Of a stretch of 54,628 bases of DNA, positions 19,464-27,712 are shown one piece after another. The stretch is from Burkholderiales bacterium (GTDB lineage Bacteria > Pseudomonadota > Gammaproteobacteria > Burkholderiales > Burkholderiaceae_B). Below the pieces are notes generated by a model. It was not told the DNA's origin. It worked only from the letters and a program-made list of their open reading frames with translations, and searched no databases. The stretch is taken from contig JAIXTE010000104.1 of assembly GCA_027484315.1 (NCBI GenBank), forward strand, positions 1 to 54,628, read 5' to 3'. Position numbers and translations under genes: made by a program. The first letter of the stretch is position 1, and the number at the start of each line of letters is the position of its first letter.

Positions 19464-20549
19464 TTAACTCAATCGCGCCAGCGCCCAGTCAATGTGCTCT
19501 GCCAGAAAAGAGTCTGCGCTTTCCCGCATTTCCCGCAATGCACTTTCAATGCCCGCAACACCCACGCTGTTGCCTGCAGCCACAGCCAGGTTTCTTCTGA
19601 ACCGCCGGTAACCAATTCGCCGTATCGCACTGCCTTCGGTCAGTTTCAAAAACTCGTCCTCGGTCCATTTCATCATTGCAAACCAGTCTGGCTCATCGAA
19701 CTCCTTGCGCGGCTTGAAGTCGGCAAACTGGGCTGGCTTGGCAAACTTGTTCCATGGGCAGGCTAACTGGCAATCGTCGCAGCCATAAATACGGGTACCA
19801 ATCATGGGGCGCAATTCAAGTGGAATTTCGCTGTCGTGTTCAATGGTCAAGTAGGAGATGCAAAGCCGCGCGTCCACCTCATACGGTTTCACAATGGCCT
19901 TCGTGGGGCAGGCGGTCATGCAGCTGTTGCAGCTGCCGCAGTGGTTTTTGGCAAATTCGCTGCTCACCGGAAGGGGCATGTTGGTGAACACTTCGCCAAG
20001 AAAGAAAAGCGAACCTTCGTCCGGGTGGATCAGCAAGGTGTGCTTTCCCCGCCACCCCAGGCCCGCTTTGCGTGCAATTTCAACCTCGGGTGTCGGTGCG
20101 CTGTCCACGGTCACGCGAAATCCAAAACCTGCAAGCTCGGCATTCACGGCCTCAGCAAATCGTTTCAAACGCTGTCGAATCACCTTGTGGTAGTCGCGCC
20201 CTCGTGCATACACACTGACATAGGGGTTCTTGCGATCGCCAAGTTCAGTCAGGGTTTTCTCGGTGTATGTCGTCGCATCGGGCTGGTTCAACGTTTCTAC
20301 AGGCACATAGGGTATTCGCAATGATACGATTCGAATCGCACCGGGAAACACTGTGTCCGCATTCAGGCGGTTCAGGCCGTGGCGCGCCATGTATGCCATT
20401 TCGCCATGCATGCCCCGGTCCAGCCAGCCTTGCAAATGGGGTTCGCAGGCTTGCAGGTTGGTGTCGCTCACGCCCAGGCAGCCCAACCCCTGCGCTTCGG
20501 CGACGCGTTGCAACAATGCCCAGTTTTCTTGTTCTTGATGAGCCCGCAT
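19464..20549 (-). CDS. queG: epoxyqueuosine reductase
   Basis: Cobalamin and iron-sulphur enzyme that reduces epoxyqueuosine to queuosine in tRNA. The 361-residue protein has YVSVYARGRDYHKV, DSAPTPEVEIARKAGLGWRGK (key part APxxEx4AGLGW) and two ferredoxin-like clusters, CGSCNSCMTACPTKAI and CDDCQLACPWNKFA. Its ATG at 20549 overlaps the divergent tsaE start by two bases within one CATG palindrome. Confidence 0.96.
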   Translation of the reverse strand: MRAHQEQENWALLQRVAEAQGLGCLGVSDTNLQACEPHLQGWLDRGMHGEMAYMARHGLNRLNADTVFPGAIRIVSLRIPYVPVETLNQPDATTYTEKTLTELGDRKNPYVSVYARGRDYHKVIRQRLKRFAEAVNAELAGFGFRVTVDSAPTPEVEIARKAGLGWRGKHTLLIHPDEGSLFFLGEVFTNMPLPVSSEFAKNHCGSCNSCMTACPTKAIVKPYEVDARLCISYLTIEHDSEIPLELRPMIGTRIYGCDDCQLACPWNKFAKPAQFADFKPRKEFDEPDWFAMMKWTEDEFLKLTEGSAIRRIGYRRFRRNLAVAAGNSVGVAGIESALREMRESADSFLAEHIDWALARLS

Positions 20550-21057
20550 GACAATGTATATCCGCTATTTACCCGATGACCACGCAACCCACAGTGTAGG
20601 GGAAAAGCTGGCCCAGCTTGCCGTGGCACCGCTTCGCATCTACCTTTCCGGGCCCCTGGGTGCGGGAAAAACAGCATTGGTGCGGGCTTTCCTGCGCGCC
20701 ATGGGCGTGCAGGGGGCCATCAAAAGCCCAAGCTATGCGTTGGTAGAACCTTACAATTTATCGAATTTTTCAGTGTATCATTTTGATTTTTATCGATTCT
20801 TCGATCAGAATGAATGGGAAGAGTCCGGCTTTCGGGACTACTTCGAGGAAAATGCTGTTTGCTTGGTGGAGTGGCCTGAAAAGGCGGGTGGCCTGTTACC
20901 CACTGCGGATCTGGAAATCGAGCTTGCTTATCAGTTTGAACCCAGCCCTCGGGGGGACTCTGTAAACAGAACTGAATCAGCCGGCCGGCGTATTGAAATC
21001 CGTGCCCTTTCTGACAAAGGGCAAACATTGGTAGATCAATTGAACGAACAACAATAG
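20548..21057 (+). CDS. tsaE: tRNA threonylcarbamoyladenosine biosynthesis ATPase TsaE
   Basis: ATPase that supports the TsaB-TsaD complex in t6A synthesis. The Walker A LSGPLGAGKTALV is at about residues 33-45, followed by KSPSYALVEPY and VYHFDFYRF, and then VCLVEWPEKAG. At 169 residues it is slightly longer than usual, with an extra charged C-terminal tail. ATG 20548 and ATG 20554 are both possible. The downstream amiC starts 3 bases after its stop, so they share an operon. Confidence 0.94.
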   Translation: MTMYIRYLPDDHATHSVGEKLAQLAVAPLRIYLSGPLGAGKTALVRAFLRAMGVQGAIKSPSYALVEPYNLSNFSVYHFDFYRFFDQNEWEESGFRDYFEENAVCLVEWPEKAGGLLPTADLEIELAYQFEPSPRGDSVNRTESAGRRIEIRALSDKGQTLVDQLNEQQ

Positions 21058-21060
21058 CCT

Positions 21061-22413
21061 ATGAAGTCACGTCGCGATTTGTTGAAAACTGTTGGAGCAG
21101 GCATGCTCTTGAAGCTGATCCCGGTTGGTGCTTTCGCGGCCGATTTGGTCAAGTTCGTCGACGTGCGCCTGTGGCCTGCCGATGAATACACGCGGGTGAC
21201 GCTGGAACATGCGGGTGCCATCAAATACAAGCACTTCCTGATTGAAAACCCGTGGCGAATGGTGATTGACCTGCTGGATCTTCGTCTGGACAGCACACTC
21301 AAAGAACTGACCAGCCGTTTGCATCCTGACGATCCCTACGTGCAGCAAATTCGGGTCGCACAGTACGATGCCAATACAGTGCGCCTGGTTTTTGATCTGA
21401 AAGCGGAAGTCAAACCAGAAATTTTTACGATTGATCCGATCGCAGAATACAAGAACCGATTTGTTGTGGATTTTTATCCCAAGAAAAGCACAGACCCGTT
21501 GCTGTCACTGTTGGAAAAATCGGATGATCCCGTGATGCGGGATGATGAAATTTCTCGGGCACTGCGTTTGGCGGAATCTGAGACCAAGGGAACCGACAAA
21601 TCCGATAAACCCGAGAAAGCAGCGGTCGACAAATCCTCAAAGACTGAAGTGGCCAAAGCGCAACCCAACGCGCCAGTGGAGAAAAAGCCAGGCATTGAGA
21701 TGAAACGCATGGTGACCGTTGCGATTGACCCTGGGCATGGCGGTGAAGACCCCGGCGCAGTGGGCAAGGGAAAAAAAAAAAAAAAAAATGTGGTTCTGGC
21801 CATCAGCAAGCGACTGAAAGCGGAGATTGACAAGATACCAGGCATGCGCGCCATGCTGACGCGCAATGGTGACTTCTTTGTGCCGCTGAACACCCGCGTT
21901 CAAAAAGCCCGCAGCGTGAATGCCGACCTGTTTGTGTCAGTGCATGCCGATGCCTTCATTCGCCCCACGGCTGGTGGCTCATCGGTGTATGTGCTGTCTG
22001 AACGGGGCGCATCCAGCACTGCGGCCAAATGGATTGCCAACAAGGAAAATGCGTCCGACTTGATCGGCGGTGTCAATATCAAGGGCACAGACTCTCAATT
22101 GGCCAAGGTGCTTCTAGACCTTTCCACAACGGCCCAGATCAATGACAGTCTGAAATTGGGTGATGCTGTTTTGGGCAACTTGGGCAAAGTCAATCGTCTG
22201 CACAAACCCAAGGTGGAGCAGGCTGGTTTTGCGGTATTGAAGGCACCGGATATTCCTTCCATCCTGATTGAAACTGCGTTCATCAGCAATCCGGAAGAAG
22301 AGCAGAAACTCGCTAACCCCGCCCACCAGCAGGAATTGGCGGAGGCTATTGCCCAGGGCATAGCCAAGTACTTTGCGAAGAACCCGCCCGTGGCTCGCAC
22401 CCCTCTGACTTAA
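21061..22413 (+). CDS. amiC: N-acetylmuramoyl-L-alanine amidase, AmiC type, with Tat signal
   Basis: Periplasmic zinc amidase that cuts septal peptidoglycan. The N-terminus SRRDLLKTVGAGMLLKL is a twin-arginine signal ending near AFAA (residue 27). An AMIN domain spans about 30-140, a Lys/Glu-rich linker 160-210, and the Amidase_3 domain 217-445. His226 (DPGHGGEDPGA), His295 (SVHADA) and catalytic Glu404 (LIETAFIS) are present. The third zinc ligand, normally Glu in an REKxVV motif, should be at residue 241 but is Lys, inside KKKKK (238-242) encoded by an 18-A run. This may be a base-calling fault or an inactive enzyme. Confidence 0.93.
   Translation: MKSRRDLLKTVGAGMLLKLIPVGAFAADLVKFVDVRLWPADEYTRVTLEHAGAIKYKHFLIENPWRMVIDLLDLRLDSTLKELTSRLHPDDPYVQQIRVAQYDANTVRLVFDLKAEVKPEIFTIDPIAEYKNRFVVDFYPKKSTDPLLSLLEKSDDPVMRDDEISRALRLAESETKGTDKSDKPEKAAVDKSSKTEVAKAQPNAPVEKKPGIEMKRMVTVAIDPGHGGEDPGAVGKGKKKKKNVVLAISKRLKAEIDKIPGMRAMLTRNGDFFVPLNTRVQKARSVNADLFVSVHADAFIRPTAGGSSVYVLSERGASSTAAKWIANKENASDLIGGVNIKGTDSQLAKVLLDLSTTAQINDSLKLGDAVLGNLGKVNRLHKPKVEQAGFAVLKAPDIPSILIETAFISNPEEEQKLANPAHQQELAEAIAQGIAKYFAKNPPVARTPLT
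21771..21788 (+). repeat. 18-base poly-A tract inside amiC
   Basis: Eighteen consecutive A residues encode the last base of a Gly codon, five Lys codons and two bases of an Asn codon. The frame is open on both sides. Such a run is a hot spot for replication or polymerase slippage and also for sequencing error. Confidence 0.95.
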
Positions 22414-22443
22414 ACAGCACCTGTAGCCACTTATAATGGGGCA

Positions 22444-24342
22444 ATGACACACCGCCCCATTTCCCTGTTGCCCGATGTCCTCATCAGCCAGATCGCCGCA
22501 GGCGAGGTGGTTGACCGCCCAGCCTCTGTAGTCAAAGAGCTGCTTGAAAATGCACTGGACGCGGGTGCCACAGAAATCACCATCCGGATTGATGGCGGTG
22601 GCATTCAGCGGATCTGCATTCAAGACAATGGCAAGGGCATTCCCAAAGACGAACTTGAGCTGGCGGTGACACGTCATGCCACCTCCAAGATTCTGTCATT
22701 GAATGAACTTGAAAGTGTATTGAGTCTTGGGTTTAGGGGCGAGGCCCTTGCTTCCATTGCATCCGTCAGCCAATTCAGTTTGAGCAGTTACCCGGCGGGG
22801 CAGGCCAGCGCTTATTGCATCAGCAACCAAAGTGGGCAATGGCAAATAGAACCATCTCCGGCCAGCCCCGGCACCACCGTCGACGTTCAATCCCTGTATT
22901 TCAGCACCCCGGCGCGCCGCAAGTTTTTGAAGACCGAGCAAACCGAGTTTTTCCACTGTCTCGATGTAGTCAAACGCATGGCCCTGGCCAACCCCACTGT
23001 GACCTGGCTGGTTTACCGCGACGGTAAATTGCAAAGCCGTTTTCAGGAAAGCAGTTGGAGTGCGCGTGTCTTCAGCATTCTGGAGCCCATGGCCAACGGT
23101 GCGTCCAAGCCCATCGAGGTTCAGGTTGCGGACATGCAGCTGCATGGTGCGGTGGGCTTGCCCGACGCGGCTCGGGGCAAAGGCGACATGCAGTTTTTTT
23201 ATGTCAACGGCCGGTTTGTCAAAGACAAGCTGATTGCTCACGCTGTGCGTTCAGCGTATGAAGATGTGCTGCACGGCGACAAATACCCGGCATTTGTCTT
23301 GTTCCTGAATCTGCCCCCAACGGAAGTCGATGTGAATGTGCATCCTGCCAAAACCGAGGTGCGTTTCCGCAATGCGCGGGCGGTGCATCAGTGGGTGCGT
23401 CAGTCCATTCAAGCTTGCCTTGCGCCTTCCCGTGCAGTTGCACCCGTCAGTGGGGCCGTTGCCAGTTCCGATATCGTCGAGGATTACGATTCAAGTCGGT
23501 CCACATCAACGGGTAGCAGCAATACCTGGCGTTCATCGTCTGCCGTTTCGGGGCCTTATGGGACCATGCCCGCGCAGCCCAAAAGTGCTGCACTGCCTTT
23601 TTTGCGCGAAGAACTGGCCGATTACATTCAAGCCTACCGGCCCTTGGAACTCAATTCCTCTTCTGTTTCAAGGCCTGCGCAAATTACCGCCCAGCCCAAA
23701 GCCGTGGAAGCCGGAAGTTCTTCAGGCTTCGCGGATCAAGCGGAATCAGCGGATCAGGAATACCTGGGTCAGGCGATTGCCCAAGTGCACGGTATTTATA
23801 TTCTCGCCTTGCGGCCTGATGGCATGGTGGTCGTCGACATGCATGCAGCCCATGAAAGGGTGCTATACGAACAGTTCAAAAATGCACTGGATACCCAGAA
23901 AACCATTTCTTCGCAGGAACTGCTGGTGCCCCTGCTGGTGCAAATTGATCCCCGATTGGCCAGTGAAGTGGACAACGGGCAGCACCTGTGGCAAAAGCTC
24001 GGTTTTCGGCTCAGCCTGATTTCAGCCCAGGAAATCGCGGTGCGCGCCGTGCCTACCATGCTCGCTGGACAAGACTTTTCTGCCTTGTTACAGCAATGGC
24101 TTGAAGATTTGCATCAATATGGCGTGGCGCATGTGCTGGAGCGCCAGCGCAATGAATGGTTGGCTGGCTTGGCCTGCCATACCGCTGTGCGCGCCAACCG
24201 GAAATTGACCCTTCCGGAAATGAATGCCTTATTGCGGTCCATGGAGAGCACCGAGCGGTCAGACCAATGTAATCACGGCAGGCCCACCTGGCGTCACTTC
24301 AGTTTGTCTGAAATGGACAAATGGTTTTTGCGTGGCCAATGA
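22444..24342 (+). CDS. mutL: DNA mismatch repair protein MutL, with endonuclease motif
   Basis: GHKL ATPase that links MutS to strand incision. The N-terminal domain shows IAAGEVVDRPASVVKELLENALDAG (key residues E-x3-NALDAG), DNGKGI, RHATSKI and GFRGEALASI. A Ser/Pro-rich linker covers about 325-430. The C-terminal domain has DMHAAHERVLYE near residue 465, which fits the DQHA-x2-E-x4-E endonuclease motif. ACHTAVRANRKL and CNHGRPT, the other conserved endonuclease-domain motifs, are also present. E. coli MutL lacks these. The 632-residue length is normal. The start is 30 bases after amiC. Confidence 0.96.
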   Translation: MTHRPISLLPDVLISQIAAGEVVDRPASVVKELLENALDAGATEITIRIDGGGIQRICIQDNGKGIPKDELELAVTRHATSKILSLNELESVLSLGFRGEALASIASVSQFSLSSYPAGQASAYCISNQSGQWQIEPSPASPGTTVDVQSLYFSTPARRKFLKTEQTEFFHCLDVVKRMALANPTVTWLVYRDGKLQSRFQESSWSARVFSILEPMANGASKPIEVQVADMQLHGAVGLPDAARGKGDMQFFYVNGRFVKDKLIAHAVRSAYEDVLHGDKYPAFVLFLNLPPTEVDVNVHPAKTEVRFRNARAVHQWVRQSIQACLAPSRAVAPVSGAVASSDIVEDYDSSRSTSTGSSNTWRSSSAVSGPYGTMPAQPKSAALPFLREELADYIQAYRPLELNSSSVSRPAQITAQPKAVEAGSSSGFADQAESADQEYLGQAIAQVHGIYILALRPDGMVVVDMHAAHERVLYEQFKNALDTQKTISSQELLVPLLVQIDPRLASEVDNGQHLWQKLGFRLSLISAQEIAVRAVPTMLAGQDFSALLQQWLEDLHQYGVAHVLERQRNEWLAGLACHTAVRANRKLTLPEMNALLRSMESTERSDQCNHGRPTWRHFSLSEMDKWFLRGQ

Positions 24343-24358
24343 AAGGCAAACTCTCTGA

Positions 24359-25318
24359 ATGAACCCTATTACTGCCCCAACCATTCCTGCGTTGGCCATT
24401 CTCGGCCCAACCGCTTCTGGCAAATCGGCCTTGGCCCTGTGGCTGGCTGAACTCGGCTTTCCGATTGAAATTATCAGCCTGGATTCTGCGCTGGTGTTTC
24501 GTGACATGGACATCGGCACTGCAAAGCCCACCCCACAGGAACTTGCTGCAGTGCCCCACCATTTGATTGATATCATCTTGCCCACAGACACATTCAGTGC
24601 AGCTGATTTTGTTGGTGCCTGCAATACTCTGATCGGCGACATTCGTGCACGCGGCAAGGTGCCAGTCATTGTGGGGGGCACCATGATGTACTTCAAGGCA
24701 CTGGTTAGCGGTCTGGATGATTTGCCGCCAGCCGACGCAGATATTCGCGCAGCCATTGAATCGCGGGCTGCTCTGGAAGGTTGGCCAGCGTTGCACGCTC
24801 AGCTTGCTGAAATTGATCCAGTGACTGCTGAGCGCTTGAAGCCGAATGACTCACAGCGCTTGCAGCGTGCTTTGGAGGTGTTTCAAATCACCGGTAAACC
24901 GTTGTCCAGTTTTCACCAGCGCAATCAGACTGCCGACGCCTTGATCCCCACCTTGGCCATAGAACCCTCAGACCGCGCAGTGCTGCACAAGCGGATCGAA
25001 TCCCGTTTTCATGACATGTTGACGCAAGGACTGGTCGAAGAGGTTTCTGAACTGCGCCGCAGGTATGTTCTGGATGCTGACATGACATCCATGCGTTGCG
25101 TGGGTTACCGGCAGGTGTGGGAGTTTCTGGACGGACACAGCACACGCCGACAGATGATCGACAGGGGTGTTGCCGCCACCCGGCAACTGGCCAAACGGCA
25201 AATTACCTGGTTGCGTTCCACCTCGAACAAGCAGGTCATCGATCCGCTGCAAGCGGATTGGCTACAAACCGTGAAGCCGTGGTTGCAGCAGCAATTGGAA
25301 TTGTTGCTGCCCAAGTGA
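24359..25318 (+). CDS. miaA: tRNA dimethylallyltransferase
   Basis: Adds dimethylallyl to A37 of tRNAs reading UNN codons. The 319-residue protein has the P-loop [13 protein letters not shown], the [18 protein letters not shown] segment, [19 protein letters not shown] and [13 protein letters not shown]. In most homologues the second motif reads DSxQVY; here it is DSALVF. MiaB at 32217 adds the methylthio group to the same base. The start is 16 bases after mutL. Confidence 0.96.
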   Translation: MNPITAPTIPALAILGPTASGKSALALWLAELGFPIEIISLDSALVFRDMDIGTAKPTPQELAAVPHHLIDIILPTDTFSAADFVGACNTLIGDIRARGKVPVIVGGTMMYFKALVSGLDDLPPADADIRAAIESRAALEGWPALHAQLAEIDPVTAERLKPNDSQRLQRALEVFQITGKPLSSFHQRNQTADALIPTLAIEPSDRAVLHKRIESRFHDMLTQGLVEEVSELRRRYVLDADMTSMRCVGYRQVWEFLDGHSTRRQMIDRGVAATRQLAKRQITWLRSTSNKQVIDPLQADWLQTVKPWLQQQLELLLPK

Positions 25319-25440
25319 TCAGCCATGACAGTCCTCGGCATGTCTTACTGGTTTCCGCCTTCTATTGATGCCTGCCCAGCATACCTTGCTCATTCCACAC
25401 AGAAAACCGTTTATCCCTTCTTGAATCAAGGCTTTGAATT

Positions 25441-25478
25441 CACCCAAGCCCGACAAAAAACATGGTCGGGCTTGGGTG
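25441..25478. repeat. perfect 14-bp inverted repeat
   Basis: CACCCAAGCCCGAC (25441-25454) pairs perfectly with GTCGGGCTTGGGTG (25465-25478) around a 10-base A-rich loop. No U-tract follows on the plus strand, and none on the minus strand outside the stem. It is 120 bases after miaA. A second small hairpin, GTCGCG (25478-25483) with CGCGAC (25489-25494), follows directly. Confidence 0.85.
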
Positions 25479-25748
25479 TCGCGCCGTGCGCGACCATTCA
25501 AGCCTTATTCAAATCGGGACGGTTTTCTCGAAAGTGTGGGATGAGCAAGCGCATCGCAGGGCAGACTTGGCTAAGGAGGCTGATCCACCGCGGGTACGGG
25601 TCAGGTTTGATCACCTCTCGGTTCATGCCAGAGTGCAGTCAATCACCGGCAGGTTCAAGCCCAGTCGGCAGCGATGTCCCAATTGTTTCGCCTTCAGGAA
25701 AACCTGCCCGTTTGCCCCATGATGCGGCGTGTGCCCGAAGGGCAACAA

Positions 25749-25778
25749 CGAGCTCGTCCATCTTTTTTGACGAGCTCG
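25749..25778. repeat. 10-bp inverted repeat with self-complementary arms
   Basis: CGAGCTCGTC (25749-25758) and GACGAGCTCG (25769-25778) form a perfect stem over a 10-base loop containing six T residues. Each arm contains the palindrome CGAGCTCG, so alternative pairings are possible. Function is unknown. Confidence 0.8.
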
Positions 25779-25851
25779 CTGAGCCGCATGATGGAGCAAA
25801 AAGGGAAACACAGGTTTTCTGGCGGAACAAATTGGGCTCGCGCCGAGTGGG

Positions 25852-25940
25852 CCTGAACCTGACTACACCTGAAGCCGACCGGGCCTGAAACCGACCGAGC
25901 CTGAAACCGACTCGGCCTGAAACCGACTCGGCCTAGAACC
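25852..25940. repeat. 16-bp tandem repeat, five copies plus a partial
   Basis: Units start at 25852, 25868, 25884, 25900 and 25916, with a partial unit at 25932. Units four and five are identical (CCTGAAACCGACTCGG); the first is the most diverged (CCTGAACCTGACTACA). The array runs into the stop codon of the AEC permease gene on the minus strand (25933-25935). There are no spacers, so it is not a CRISPR array. Confidence 0.88.
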
Positions 25941-26871
25941 AGTTGTTAAAGCGCTGGTGCATAGCAAACACCAGTGGCAGCGTGAACGCCGCACCTACTG
26001 TGGACATGGAAATCAGGCAAGCCACCAAGGGGGCATTGCCTCCCATACGAGCCGCCAGAATGTAGGCACTCGATGCCGATGGAATGGCTGAAAACACCAA
26101 AAGTACCAGGGTTTGTGCATCATTCAGATTCATGAAGTGGGCATAAACTACAGCCACCAAAGGCGAAAACAGCAATTTGATTGCAAGCCACCAAATCGAC
26201 ACAGCCCAATTGCCCCGAAGCCCCGAGAACACCAACCCTGCGCCCACTGCCAGCAGGCCCAGGGACACTGCTGCCTGGGCGAGTCGCTCCAAGGTCATCA
26301 TCACAGGTTCTGGTATCTGAACCCCAGTCAGTTTGACCACCACACCTAACGTAGTACCCACTATCAGCGGATTCTTCAAAATATCGAGCAAGGCGCCCAA
26401 GCGGCCGCCTTTGCTCATGGTGCTCACCGCCAGCACATTGCAAAGCGGCACACAAATGGCCAATAGAATGGCCAGGTTGGCCACCGCACTTTGGCCACCC
26501 AAGCGGCTGGCCAAGGCCAGGCCAATGTAGGAGTTAAAACGGTAGGCTGTTTGTAGTCCCGATGCAAAATCTACCCGCCCCATGGAGCTGACCAGCAAAC
26601 CAAGCCAGCCCAACAGGAAAGCGGAAAGGATCACCGCCGGACCACCCAAGGCAAATGCGCCCAATGTATTCACATCCAGATTGCTGGACACCACCGAAAA
26701 AAACAGCAGGCAGGGAAACAGCACGAAGTACACCAGCTTTTCAATCGTGGCCCAGGCAGCGGGTGCCATCCAGAAACGCCGAAGCAGGTAGCCCAGCGCG
26801 ATGATGGCGAAATCAGGAAATAGAAGAAGTGGTGACAAAGGATTTAATCGTTCGGGCAATAAAAAACCCAC
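25933..26871 (-). CDS. AEC family transporter (auxin efflux carrier type)
   Basis: A polytopic membrane protein of about 312 residues with roughly ten hydrophobic helices. The two half-repeats of the AEC fold are suggested by LLLFPDFAIIALGYLLRR at the N-terminus, RFNSYIGLALASRLGG in the middle and IPSASSAYILAARMGG near the end. Members export small carboxylates or similar solutes; the substrate is not known. Start is uncertain. GTG 26871 lies inside the stem of the upstream erpA terminator, which argues against it. A TTG a few codons later (before SPLLLFPDF) is the alternative, giving about 300 residues; neither has a clear ribosome site. Confidence 0.8.
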   Translation of the reverse strand: MGFLLPERLNPLSPLLLFPDFAIIALGYLLRRFWMAPAAWATIEKLVYFVLFPCLLFFSVVSSNLDVNTLGAFALGGPAVILSAFLLGWLGLLVSSMGRVDFASGLQTAYRFNSYIGLALASRLGGQSAVANLAILLAICVPLCNVLAVSTMSKGGRLGALLDILKNPLIVGTTLGVVVKLTGVQIPEPVMMTLERLAQAAVSLGLLAVGAGLVFSGLRGNWAVSIWWLAIKLLFSPLVAVVYAHFMNLNDAQTLVLLVFSAIPSASSAYILAARMGGNAPLVACLISMSTVGAAFTLPLVFAMHQRFNNWF

Positions 26872-26886
26872 CCGAAGGTGGGTTTT
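26861..26886 (-). terminator. rho-independent terminator after erpA
   Basis: On the minus strand the stem AAAACCCACC (26886-26877) and GGTGGGTTTT (26872-26863) closes a TTCG loop and continues into T residues (26866-26861). It lies 38 bases after the erpA stop and covers the GTG proposed as the AEC start. Confidence 0.88.
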
Positions 26887-26923
26887 AGAGATCAGTTCCG
26901 ATCAAGTTGTTACTTTGCCCAAC

Positions 26924-27277
26924 TTAGACCGAGAAAGAAGAGCCGCAACCACATGTGGTTGTTGCATTTGGATTCTTGATCACGAATTGGGCACCGTTGA
27001 TGTCTTCTTTGTAATCGATCTCGGCACCTGTCAAATACTGGTAGCTCATTGAATCGATCAAAAGTGTCACGCCACCCTTGTCTAGGGCTGTGTCGTCGTC
27101 GTTCACATCTTCATCAAAGGTGAAGCCATACTGGAAACCGGAGCAACCACCACCCTGCACGAAAACGCGCAGCTTCAGGTTGGGGTTGCCTTCTTCGGTG
27201 ATCAGATCGCGCACTTTGGCTGCGGCTGAGTCGGTGAAAACCAGTACGCTGGGTTGTTCTGTAGTTACGTCCATCAT
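26924..27277 (-). CDS. erpA: iron-sulphur cluster insertion protein ErpA
   Basis: A-type carrier that delivers Fe-S clusters to apo-proteins. The 117-residue protein has the three conserved cysteines: one in [12 protein letters not shown] and two in the C-terminal CGCGSSF. ATG codons at 27277 and 27274 are adjacent; a GCAGGA site lies just upstream. It sits 21 bases behind the bactofilin gene and is closed by a terminator. Confidence 0.94.
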   Translation of the reverse strand: MMDVTTEQPSVLVFTDSAAAKVRDLITEEGNPNLKLRVFVQGGGCSGFQYGFTFDEDVNDDDTALDKGGVTLLIDSMSYQYLTGAEIDYKEDINGAQFVIKNPNATTTCGCGSSFSV

Positions 27278-27298
27278 GTCCTGCCTTTTTGCTGAGTT

Positions 27299-27700
27299 TT
27301 AATTGCTTGATGCCAAAGCCAGCTTACCCGGCATCACTTCTTCGCCTTCGTGATGCAAGGTGCCGTGAACTACCGCGCCTGGATGCATCTCCAATGCCCT
27401 ATATCTTACGTCACCTGACACATTTGCGGAAGGGTGCAGTTCCAGCAACTGGTTAACCTGGATGGGGCCTTCAATTAATCCGCTGACCACCACGTGCCCA
27501 ACGCGAACACTGCCGCGTACTTTACCGGTCTCCGAGATTACCAGCAGCGATTGTGCGTTTTCATCTGCCGTGACATTGCCAATAACCTCTCCGTCGATAC
27601 GCAGGCCACCCTGAAAGCTCAGATCCCCTTTTAGCACCATGTCTGCGCCCACCAAGCTCTGGATAGGCAACAATCTTTTCGTATTCTTCTTGGAAAACAT
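27299..27700 (-). CDS. bactofilin family cytoskeletal protein
   Basis: A 133-residue protein with the bactofilin (DUF583) beta-helix core. Repeating short beta turns of the form G-x-(V/I)-x-G-x-(V/I) are seen from about residue 24 (LKGDLSFQGGLRIDGEVIGNV, in part) to 120. Bactofilins polymerise into filaments and help place cell-wall enzymes. The next gene upstream on the same strand codes for a single-pass membrane coiled-coil protein, which could be a membrane partner; that is inference. Adjacent genes are 21 and 12 bases away, so this looks like one transcript. Confidence 0.88.
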   Translation of the reverse strand: MFSKKNTKRLLPIQSLVGADMVLKGDLSFQGGLRIDGEVIGNVTADENAQSLLVISETGKVRGSVRVGHVVVSGLIEGPIQVNQLLELHPSANVSGDVRYRALEMHPGAVVHGTLHHEGEEVMPGKLALASSN

Positions 27701-27712
27701 GTTTAAATCCTT

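Larger units (their letters stand above)
25319..25851. other. gene-poor stretch with hairpins, no convincing gene
   Basis: About 530 bases between miaA and the tandem repeat. An ATG frame at 25325-25888 (187 codons) spans most of it, but it has no ribosome site, odd composition and no recognisable motif, and opposite-strand frames are open too. I see no tRNA or transposase remnant. Three inverted repeats, listed separately, make this a candidate for structured RNA or for decayed sequence. Confidence 0.4.

Noticed and set aside
25325..25888. 187-codon ATG frame in the gap after miaA
   Set aside because: No ribosome site, no known motif, odd composition, and it runs through three hairpins and into the tandem repeat; other frames are open as well.
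25852..25940. CRISPR array
   Set aside because: Repeats are contiguous 16-mers without spacers and no cas gene is present.
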